Positions 24,047 to 31,595 of a stretch of DNA of 64,000 nt are shown piece by piece. The number at the start of each line of letters is the position of its first letter. The first letter of the stretch is position 1. The notes beneath the pieces were generated by a model. The model did not search any database and was not told the DNA's origin. It worked only from the letters and a program-made list of their open reading frames with translations. The stretch is from Candidatus Mycobacterium methanotrophicum (GTDB taxonomy: Bacteria > Actinomycetota > Actinomycetes > Mycobacteriales > Mycobacteriaceae): the NCBI RefSeq assembly GCF_023515995.1, contig NZ_CP097321.1, forward strand, positions 1 through 64,000, in the 5' to 3' direction. The translations under genes and the position numbers were made by a program.

Positions 24047-24408
24047 ATGCACCTTCAGCTTTTGGGAATGCCCGAGGGCGAGATGGACGAGCACTTGGGC
24101 TACGCCAAGCACGACCCGGCCGGCCGCGATGGCGCCAACTCCCGTAACGGCGTCCGCAGCAAAACTGTGCTGACCGACATCGGGCCGGTCGAGGTGGCAA
24201 TGCCGCGGGATCGCGACGGTACGTTTGAGCCGAAGATCGTGCGCAAGCGGCAGCGCCGCCTGTCCGGGATCGACGGACTGGTGATCTCGTTGTCGGCCAG
24301 GGGTTTAACCCATGGTGAGATCGCCGCGCACCTGGCCGAAGTGTATGACGCGCAGGTGTCTAAGCAGACCATCTCGACGATCACCGACCGGGTGATCGAG
24401 GCCATTGT
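24047..24408 (+). pseudogene. N-terminal fragment of an IS256-family transposase
   Basis: About 110 codons from DEHLGYAKHDPAGRDGANS through KQTISTITDRVIEA match the N-terminal third of an IS256-family transposase, but a different one from the 9.4-kb element. The frame ends abruptly and abuts an rIIB fragment. No catalytic residues remain. Confidence 0.7.
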
Positions 24409-24415
24409 CGCGTCA

Positions 24416-24605
24416 TCACACCGTCACAGTCTCCGTTGTTCCGTCCTGGGCACGCACCGTCACAGGCTCACGCCCAGCGTGCGCCGAGCGCCCATCGGCC
24501 CGCACCGACTTGTAGCCGACGATGTGCCCGCCGGTGGTCAACGTAAAACCACCGGCCCGGAGCCAGCCGAACAGCTGCGACCGAGACGCCGGAGAGGGGT
24601 TGCCG
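24416..24605 (-). pseudogene. Fragment of a second rIIB-like gene
   Basis: About 60 codons (SPASRSQLFGWLRAGGF, then GGHIVGYKSVRADGRSAHAG, TETVTV) are almost identical in protein sequence to residues 120-178 of the rIIB-like protein at 376-1437, but differ at several bases. It is cut at both ends. This shows that another rII locus once existed on this element or a relative. Confidence 0.75.
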
Positions 24606-24680
24606 TTTCCCCCGAATGCCTGGCCGCGCACCACCCAGCGCAAATCCGAATTTCGAGTAGCGTCGCGGGGTCACCAGCCT

Positions 24681-25514
24681 TCAGTGATCGAAGCCCCATC
24701 GGTAGGGCTCTTGGCATCGGAATGGCACCCAGGTGTCGCCGCCGGGTGTGGTGTAGGAAAATTCCGAACCGTCTGTGCGCTGCAAAACGATGTCGCTTCC
24801 GGTGTCATCGACGCGATCGACACGGCACCAACCGGCATCGCCGACGCTAAGTTCAAATCCGTTGTCCGGATTCGGGACAAACATTCCAGGTTCGACGTGG
24901 CGCCACCGCCTCTTGGCCCACCCAATATCAGACCCCCTGGTGTCAGGCCACGGGTCGTCGACCTTGCGGGGCCGCGGGCGGCCGGAAAGCTCATCCGGTG
25001 TGAACGGGTGCTGCCAGTCGCTTAGCCGGGTCCGCACGGCCTCCTCGAAATCCCTGACCTCACCGTCGAGTAACCGCACCTTCACGGCGATCCTCATCGC
25101 CCGCCACAGCGGCCCGAAGGCCGGCCGCGCCCACCCGCGGGACTCGAATTCCGAGGTGACGGCGTAGGCGTATTTGGCCAGCCATTCGACGGCGGCATCG
25201 GGATCGCACTGCCAAAGCCACCCGAACACCATGCCGATTGAATCGCCGGCCTGATGAAACCCTGACCGCTCGACATCGTCGGCCAGAAAACGCGCTTCGG
25301 CCTCGATGGCGGCGTACATCATGACCAGGAACTCGTTGCCGTCATGCACGAGCGCGGTAGGCGGGACGAGGTGACCGTCGATGCGGTCATCGCGCGTGAT
25401 GTGTGTCGGCCGGCCAGCTCTCGCGCTGTCGAGCACGGCGCTAAGAGATGCACGGAATTCGCGGGCGTTCATGATGCGCGTCGGATCGATCTTCACAACC
25501 AGACGGTACCACAT
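24681..25514 (-). CDS. Protein with Phd/YefM-like N-terminus
   Basis: 277 aa. The first 50 residues (MNAREFRASLSAVLDSARAG...THITRDDRIDGHLVPP) resemble a Phd/YefM-type antitoxin DNA-binding domain. The remaining 220 residues are unrelated to known toxins that I recognise and end in a beta-rich segment (DTWVPFRCQEPYRWGF). ATG 25514 or 25472 could be the start. A palindrome just upstream suits an autoregulated gene. Confidence 0.5.
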   Translation of the reverse strand: MWYRLVVKIDPTRIMNAREFRASLSAVLDSARAGRPTHITRDDRIDGHLVPPTALVHDGNEFLVMMYAAIEAEARFLADDVERSGFHQAGDSIGMVFGWLWQCDPDAAVEWLAKYAYAVTSEFESRGWARPAFGPLWRAMRIAVKVRLLDGEVRDFEEAVRTRLSDWQHPFTPDELSGRPRPRKVDDPWPDTRGSDIGWAKRRWRHVEPGMFVPNPDNGFELSVGDAGWCRVDRVDDTGSDIVLQRTDGSEFSYTTPGGDTWVPFRCQEPYRWGFDH

Positions 25515-25518
25515 ATCG

Positions 25519-25546
25519 GTACTCACATGCGTTCTCACGTGAGTAC
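25519..25546. promoter_or_regulatory. Palindromic operator candidate
   Basis: Arms GTACTCAC (25519-25526) and GTGAGTAC (25539-25546) are 8-bp perfect inverted repeats separated by 12 bp, placed at the 5' end of the Phd-like gene. Phd/YefM proteins commonly bind such palindromes to repress their own promoters. From 25547 to 25930 no gene is seen. Confidence 0.5.
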
Positions 25547-27275
25547 ACGCACAGCAGATCGACGCCTGCCGAGACCAGCCGGAGGCGTTCAGCCGGACTG
25601 GACGCGCACGGTGATGGGCAACTCAGCCGGGAGGCGATCGAGGCCCGAAGGGCCCGCCAGTCGCCGTATCAAGGTCCAGATCGCCCCGCGAAAGCACCGA
25701 CCTGTCTTCGCGCCCGGGCTGCCGCCGATCCCGGCCAGTCCCAGAACCCCCTATTTCAGCGCCCTCCTAATGAGGCCGGCCTCGGACCGCCGAGGTGGGT
25801 GGTTGGGTTGGTCGGTTCGCCTGCGGTCATGGGGGGTGTTAGCGGGGGCGGTCCGACGCCGGCCCGCTGGAGTGGTTGCGCTGCCAAGGTGGGGCTGGTC
25901 AAGCCCGCGTGTTGGGGTCAGGCTGAGAAGATGGCTGCAGCAGTGACGGTCAACGATGTCCTTGATGGGCATGTGGGCCTGGATGTGGAGTGTCTGGATC
26001 GGATCTATCTGAATGGGTATGTGCCCAACCTGCAGGTGGGCGGGCAGGTGGTGTCGTTTATGACCGGCCATTTGGGTTGTCCGATCCCGTCGCCGGCGAT
26101 CCTGGAGAAGATCGGCGCCGCGTTTCGCGGGGCGGTGGACCGCTTCGCCGCCGACAACCATATTCCGGTGGTGCGGTTCGGCAAGGGTGACCGCAAGATC
26201 GAGGTGATGCGCCCGTATCTGGCTTCCCAAGCGTGCACCGGCCGGTCCGGGGTGGCCGCGATCGGGATCGCCCAGGAGTACCAGAACGTATTCGCCAGCT
26301 CCAAACGTCTCGGCGATAACGGGTTCCGTGGTTTTCGTTTTCCAAGGCCGACCGGCGGGTGACGTGGTTTTACTTCTATGTCTGGGACGCTGATTTCGGG
26401 CCGGGGTTCATCAAGATCTGCACCTACTTTCCGTATCCGATCAAGGTGTGGCTCAACGGGCATGAGTGGGCCAAACGCCAAGCCGCCCAGGCCGGGATCG
26501 AGTTTGCCGAGCTGTCCAACGGGTTCGCCACCTGCGCGGATCCGGGCGCGCTGCAAGCGATCTGTGACCGGCTCGGCCCCGGCACAATCGAGGTGTTCTT
26601 CGAGCGGTGGATGGGCCGGCTGCCGCTGCCGTTGACCGGCGCCGACCGGGCCGCGGGCTATTGGCGGGAGCTGTCGATGCGCCAGATCGAGGTGTCCCGC
26701 ACCCTGGTGTTCGACGTCCCACGCCACGCCCGCTCATTCTTTGAAGCCCTGGTGGCCGACAACCTCGACCTCGGCCGCCCCGACAGTGTGGAGCTGATCT
26801 TCCACGGGCCGCGCCGCACGGGCAGGCCGCCGAAGCTGGGCTGTGTGCCGAAGACGAAAATCGTCACTCGCGGCACCGAGGTGACCGTCAACGCGTTCTA
26901 CAAGAGCTCCCGGATCAAGCAGTATTTAAAGGACGGGCGGGCGCTGCGGATCGAAACTGTCGTCAACTCGCCCGACGATCTGCGCTGTCAGCGCCGCCTC
27001 GAGCACCTCGAAGAGCTGCAGACCCGAGCCCGTGACATCAACCGTCGCCTGCTCGATGCTCAACGTGTCGGCCAGGGCTGTGTCCTTGCGAGTCTGACCC
27101 GCCCGGCGACTTTCGGACAACGCCTTGACTATTGTTGAGGCCGAGCCGAATTGGAGTCGCAAGTATGGAACGTCGCCGGTTCTCCGCTGGGTTTAAAGCC
27201 AGTATTGCACTGGAGGTGATCCAGCATTCGCGTGCGATTGCTGATATTGCACGCGAAAACAACGTGTCGGAACAG

Positions 27276-28218
27276 TGACGTTTTCTCAGTAATTTCCGCG
27301 TTGGAGAGTCGATAGTACGATCGCGGCGGCAACAACTGCGCCAATCCTGGTTGGACACAGGCGGATTCGACGGAGGCAGCGCCAACGCTGTTTGAGTTCG
27401 GCGTTGGCGCGTTCACCGATGGCACGCGCCGCGGTGAGCAGCATGTTGTAGCTCTGATTCTCCACGGCCAGGCCGCGGCCCTTGACCGGAGTGTGCACCC
27501 CGATCCCCGCTCCTTCGTAGCCCTTGTCGGCCAGCGTCGGCACCCCGTCGGCCGCGGACTTGTACAGCGCGCCCAGGCAGTGCGCGCGGGCGGCGGTGAT
27601 GTCGTGCACGCTGCCCGGCTCGACCTCGCTCGACCACACCGGGAACCCGCCCGGGTCGGCCAGTATCTGCACATTGCCGCCCTGGGTTTTGTGCTTGCCC
27701 GAATACCACCGGTGATGGCCGGCCTCGTTGCGCTCGTCCACCCGGTCGATGGCGATCAGCGTCCCGTCCAGCGTCACGTGCGACCACTGTTCGGCCTTGG
27801 CCCGGTCGAGCACTTCGTGCAGGTCAGGAGCTTGTTCGGCGATCACGTCGATCGCCTCGTGCAGATAGCGGTAGCTGGTGGAGATCGGCAGCCCGGCCTC
27901 CATCGCCAACAACCGGATCGGGGCGTCGTCGCGGAACCACCGCAGCACCAGCTTGGCCTGCGTGCGCACCGTACCCGACCGCCGCCCGGCCCGCGTTCTG
28001 ATCTCGCGCCGGTGAACGTGCAGCAGCGCGGTCACATGCAGCAGGGTTTCCTCCGGCACGTCGCAGATGGCAGAGTAGGTGAACACGTGGGGTCCTTTGC
28101 AGCGGAGCGGGTTTCCTCGTCGAAACCGAATCCTTGAGCAAGGACCCCACGCCCAGCCACTACGACACGCCGAAAACTCCAGTCACACCAGACTCACGAG
28201 CCCCAAGTGAGAAAACCT
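27276..28218 (-). mobile_element. IS5-family element nested in the IS3 element
   Basis: About 943 bp, with short ends TGACGTTTTCTCA at the left and, read inward, AGGTTTTCTCA at the right. The flanking triplet CAG is duplicated (27273-27275 and 28219-28221). It encodes one transposase on the minus strand. As the inner element it is the latest of the nested insertions. Confidence 0.75.
27286..28086 (-). CDS. IS5-family transposase
   Basis: 266-aa DDE transposase with an N-terminal HTH (MEAGLPISTSYRYLHEAID) and a DDE_Tnp_4-type core: VTLDGTLIAID (first Asp), VHDITAARAH, ADKGYEGAG (second Asp) and ERANAELKQRWR (Glu). All motifs are intact, so the element may be mobile. Confidence 0.85.
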   Translation of the reverse strand: MFTYSAICDVPEETLLHVTALLHVHRREIRTRAGRRSGTVRTQAKLVLRWFRDDAPIRLLAMEAGLPISTSYRYLHEAIDVIAEQAPDLHEVLDRAKAEQWSHVTLDGTLIAIDRVDERNEAGHHRWYSGKHKTQGGNVQILADPGGFPVWSSEVEPGSVHDITAARAHCLGALYKSAADGVPTLADKGYEGAGIGVHTPVKGRGLAVENQSYNMLLTAARAIGERANAELKQRWRCLRRIRLCPTRIGAVVAAAIVLSTLQRGNY

Positions 28219-28439
28219 CAGTCTGTCTCGCGATGGGTCCGCCAGTATAAGGAGGAACATCCCGAGATTGGCGATAAATTGACAGAATCAGAAATGGACG
28301 AGTTGCGTCGGCTGCGACGACGTGTGAAATCACTGGAACAGGAGGTCGAGTTCCTGGGAAAAGCTACCGCCTTCTTCGCGAAGAAACAGCAACCGTAGAC
28401 GTTTACGCAGCTATTTCCGCTGAAGAAGGCGACTATTCG

Positions 28440-29276
28440 GTGGCCATGATGTGCAATGCCGTATCAGTGTCCCGGTCGGGCTATTACGCGTGGAAAAACC
28501 ATGTACCGTGTGCCCGGGACCTCGAACGGCGTCGCTTGGAGAACCTGATCGTGGCGATCTTCGACGATTCCGACCACACGTATGGCTACCGGCGTGTGCA
28601 TGCCCAGCTGGCGCGCCAGGGTGAGCAGATCGACGACGACACCGTCCGCCAGATCATGGGTGATCTGCACCTGGTGGCCTGCCAGCCACGGCCGTTTAGG
28701 CCTGTCACCACGATCGCTGGCGATATCGCCGGCCTGCCTGATCTGGTCAACCGGGACTTCACCGCGACCGCGCCCGGGGCCAAGCTTGTCGGGGACATCA
28801 CCTACATCCGCACCTGGGAAGGATGGTTGTACCTGGCGACCGTGCTGGATTGTTTCAGCAAGAAAGTCCTCGGATATGCGATGGACTCCACCATGACGTC
28901 GGCACTCACCTGCGACGCATTATCCATGGCTGCTGACAGAATTCCTATCACTGCCGGAATGACAATTTTCCATTCGGACCGCGGGACTCAGTATACTGCC
29001 CAGGATTTCGCCGATCACGCGAAAGGGCTTGGCATCCTGCGCTCCGTCGGCCGCACCGGTGTGTGTTACGACAATGCCTGGGCCGAATCGTTTAACGGCA
29101 CCCTGAAAAACGAGCGAGTGAATCGCACCGTCTATCCCACACGTGAACACGCACGAAAGGACATTACCAAATACATCGAACTGCGCTACAACAACAAACG
29201 ACTTCATTCAGCACTGGACTACTGCACGCCGAATGAGGTAGAATCCGAATGGTTCAATAACCACAGGGCCGCCTAA
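28440..29276 (+). CDS. IS3-family orfB, DDE transposase domain
   Basis: 278-aa DDE integrase-type protein: HTH_21-like HTYGYRRVHAQL, GDITYIRTWEGWLYLA (first Asp), FHSDRGTQYT (second Asp) and the Glu in DNAWAESFNGTLKNE. The frame is open upstream of the GTG at 28440 (VDVYAAIS...), as expected if it is normally made as an OrfAB fusion by frameshifting near the A-rich end of orfA. It is intact but separated from a usable orfA. Confidence 0.85.
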   Translation: MAMMCNAVSVSRSGYYAWKNHVPCARDLERRRLENLIVAIFDDSDHTYGYRRVHAQLARQGEQIDDDTVRQIMGDLHLVACQPRPFRPVTTIAGDIAGLPDLVNRDFTATAPGAKLVGDITYIRTWEGWLYLATVLDCFSKKVLGYAMDSTMTSALTCDALSMAADRIPITAGMTIFHSDRGTQYTAQDFADHAKGLGILRSVGRTGVCYDNAWAESFNGTLKNERVNRTVYPTREHARKDITKYIELRYNNKRLHSALDYCTPNEVESEWFNNHRAA

Positions 29277-29643
29277 AACGATAAATAAACAACTGTCCGA
29301 AAACGGCCGGGCAGGTCAGTCCAGCCTTTGAGCGGATCGCACGGCCCACCCTCACCGAGGATGGCCGCAGGGCCCCGGCCTTACGGTTCGGCGGCCCTCG
29401 GGTCCAAGCCCTGGCCGACGCCTTATGCACGACCCTGCTCGCCGTCACCGGCGTCACCAACAAGAGCCTGCGTGCCTTGATGACCGGACTGCTCGGCGGT
29501 GCGAACTACTCGATGAACCAGGCCAGCTATGACCTGGCCCGGCTGCGCGTCAACGGGCTGATCACCCGCATCCCGGGCCGCAACTTCTACCGGCTCACCG
29601 GCGACGGACTGCGGTTCGCCATCTTCTACACCAAAGTCCACGA

Positions 29644-30420
29644 CCGCCTGCTGCGGCCCTTGCTCGCCGCCGACCAGCCGCCCGCTCCGCCACCGATACG
29701 AACGCCTTGCGCACCATTGATATTCACATCGCCCAACGCATCGACAACGCCAGACTGTTACCCGCTGCAGCCTAAACTCAAGACGACTCTCAAAGACCCA
29801 GTCAACTCTGCTAAACACGTTGCGTGCCTGCGCTATTCACCTGATGGACCGACGTCAATCACGCTACGCTGCTGCCACATTCAGCCCTAAACTCAAGACA
29901 ACTCTCAATCTTCTAGCGGCAAAGGGTCGCTAGTCCGACAGTCATGATGATCTCCTCTCTGGAGGTTCAGGACCTGCCCTTTGGCATGCCCTACCGGGTT
30001 CACATTATCAACGATGTCTGTCTTTAGGCCCATTCCCGCAGCCGTGGCAGCGCGACCGCGAGCCGATCGAACAGATCCATCGGCCTTCGGTCTCCCGCGT
30101 GATGCCATAGGCGAATCATCGCACACGCCAACATGTTTCGTTGTGCAGCAACGCCGGTACGTCTCGGTTACAATTATGTACCGAATTAACGGCGCAGGAC
30201 ACTAGGCGCGCATGCGATCGGCGCCGGCCATCAGCGACTCTGCGGCGCGCACGATGTTGGTGACGGTGTCGCGGTGAACGCCGGTGCGTGTCGCGATCGT
30301 GGTTGTTGGAACGCGTTGATCCCACAGCCGCAGCACTTGGGCTGTTTGCTCCACCGGCTTGACCGTGACTTTCTCACGGATCAGGGTTTGCGCGACGTCG
30401 ACCCACCCGTCGTGGTGCGC
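29644..30420 (-). repeat. 777-bp inverted repeat, copy 2 (likely original)
   Basis: Same content as 7486-8262 in the opposite orientation. Here its right edge lies inside the intact DUF2637 gene and its left edge inside the 3' part of the unnamed pseudogene, so neither edge breaks a gene. This makes it the probable source copy. It also carries the cysH-like 3' end, the promoter/leader (about 29962-30023) and the 10-codon frame (29946 down to 29914) on the minus strand. Confidence 0.85.
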
Positions 30421-31149
30421 TGAGTCGACACCGGCGACTGTCGCCGCGTCGGAAACGTCGCCATCGGTGTCATCGGTACGGTGAAACCGGCTGATGGCCT
30501 TGATGTTTGATCCATGCGCGAGCGTATCTGCGGTGTCTGGGATGCGGTCGGGCCGCTGATGGATCATGTCCGGGGATCCCGAATCTCCGCTGGCGGTGTC
30601 GTCAGCAAACGACGGGTATGTCGTGGAGGGTGTGCTGCCGCGCGTGTTCCGCACGGCAGTGTCGGGGGGTGCGGATTGGGCCGGCGATCGCGTCTGCGAT
30701 CGGTCGAGGGTCATCAACGCCAGCGTGGCTTGCCCGATGCTCAGATCAACCGAGAGGGGCCACAACCAAGCGATCCCGCTTCGCACGCCCGCCCCAATTG
30801 CCAGCTCTTTGAGAGCATCGAAACTGAGCCGGAACGCGAAAACAGCGATCATGCTGGTGACGGCCACGGTGAGCACGACCGCAAACTTGTTCAGCCGATC
30901 GGATTGCGTGGAGCGCACCAGTAGCCCGACGCTTTCCGTGGCGAGCAGCAGGAATACCGGGGGCATCACCGCAACGCCCACCGCGACGTCGGGATGGCCT
31001 TTGGCCGAGATCACCGCGTGAGTCACGTTGCCCGCAATTGATGTCAGCGTGGAAAAGATCAGTACTGCCCAGAAGAAACGCCGCCGCCGTGCAGCCTGAT
31101 GGGCTGTGTTAGCAAGCGGGCTGCCTTCAGCTCGATCGATCATGGCCAT
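30202..31149 (-). CDS. DUF2637 membrane protein with C-terminal HTH
   Basis: 315 aa. Four transmembrane segments lie in the first 150 residues: FFWAVLIFSTLTSIAG, AVMPPVFLLLATESVGLLV, FAVVLTVAVTSMIAVFAF and GIAWLWPLSVDLSIGQA, the last being the DUF2637 hallmark. A Thr/Asp-rich linker leads to a C-terminal HTH-like end (TTTIATRTGVHRDTVTNIV). Similar proteins occur on actinobacterial mobile elements. The start is not fixed: ATG 31149 is chosen, and no good RBS is seen. Its last 71 codons are duplicated at 7489-7704. Confidence 0.7.
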   Translation of the reverse strand: MAMIDRAEGSPLANTAHQAARRRRFFWAVLIFSTLTSIAGNVTHAVISAKGHPDVAVGVAVMPPVFLLLATESVGLLVRSTQSDRLNKFAVVLTVAVTSMIAVFAFRLSFDALKELAIGAGVRSGIAWLWPLSVDLSIGQATLALMTLDRSQTRSPAQSAPPDTAVRNTRGSTPSTTYPSFADDTASGDSGSPDMIHQRPDRIPDTADTLAHGSNIKAISRFHRTDDTDGDVSDAATVAGVDSAHHDGWVDVAQTLIREKVTVKPVEQTAQVLRLWDQRVPTTTIATRTGVHRDTVTNIVRAAESLMAGADRMRA

Positions 31150-31275
31150 AAGGACAACCGTTGTCGGCGGTGCCTCGGTTTTCAAGACCACCCGTGGCTT
31201 GGCACCTGGTGGCCACCGCGCCGACACTGTACAGCCGCAGCCCCGTAGGCCTTTCGCGACAATGCCATTGCGGTG

Positions 31276-31593
31276 TTAAGCAGTCGAGTGTTCTTTGTCA
31301 TAGGCGGCGATGGTCGCGGCCGAAATCTTGCCACGTCGCGGAACCGGGATGTTGTTGGCTTTGGCCCATACCCGGATGCGGTGACTGTCGTGGCGATGGT
31401 GGCCGTTGAGTGTGTGACCACGGCCAGATAGCCTGCGAGCTTTGGCAATCCACGGGGCCAATCGGGCCCGCAACGGTTCGTCGTCGACCAGGTCGATCTC
31501 GTAGTCGATACCGTCCAGCCCGAATTGCGTTGTGGTGGCCCCCGATTCGCCGCTGATGTCATCGACGAGCTCGACTGTGACTTTTTTGGCCAT
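31276..31593 (-). CDS. lsr2: Lsr2-family nucleoid protein
   Basis: 105-aa Lsr2 paralogue: MAKKVTVELVDDISGE, a conserved FGLDGIDYEIDLVDDEPLR dimerisation half, and a C-terminal DNA-binding half IRVWAKANNIPVPRRGKIS. The usual RGR minor-groove hook is RRGK here. Lsr2 silences AT-rich foreign DNA. A plasmid copy may quiet the plasmid in a new host. The ATG is 2 nt after the eccE stop, so it belongs to the ESX operon. Confidence 0.85.
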   Translation of the reverse strand: MAKKVTVELVDDISGESGATTTQFGLDGIDYEIDLVDDEPLRARLAPWIAKARRLSGRGHTLNGHHRHDSHRIRVWAKANNIPVPRRGKISAATIAAYDKEHSTA

Positions 31594-31595
31594 GA

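Larger units (their letters stand above)
27165..28398 (+). pseudogene. IS3-family orfA split by an IS5-family insertion
   Basis: 27165-27275 encodes MERRRFSAGFKASIALEVIQ and onward to NNVSEQ; 28222-28398 resumes with SVSRWVRQYKEEHPE and a leucine-zipper-like LRRRVKSLEQEVEFL. The joined protein is a normal HTH orfA of about 95 aa. With the insertion in place, no OrfAB fusion transposase can be made. Confidence 0.8.
27095..29318 (+). mobile_element. IS3-family element carrying a nested IS
   Basis: Inverted repeats TGACCCGCCCGGCGACTTTC at the left and, read inward, TGACCTGCCCGGCCGTTTTC at the right. A 3-bp target duplication GTC flanks it (27092-27094 and 29319-29321), and removing the element plus one GTC restores the host gene frame exactly. 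It holds orfA and orfB, with orfA split by an IS5-family insertion. Confidence 0.85.
25931..29786 (+). pseudogene. Unnamed plasmid/transposon-type gene, broken three ways
   Basis: The 5' part (25931-27094) starts MAAAVTVNDVLDGHVGLDVE and shows a frameshift near 26300-26345 (the frame resumes at FSKADRRVTWFYFY). It runs to VGQGCVLAS. An IS3-family element then interrupts it, and the 3' part resumes at 29322 with PAFERIARPT and continues to LLRPLLAADQPPAPP. A one-base deletion near 29700 puts the normal end (ALRTIDIHIAQRIDNARLL) out of frame. I recall this as a widespread family without a function. It is not functional here. Confidence 0.6.
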
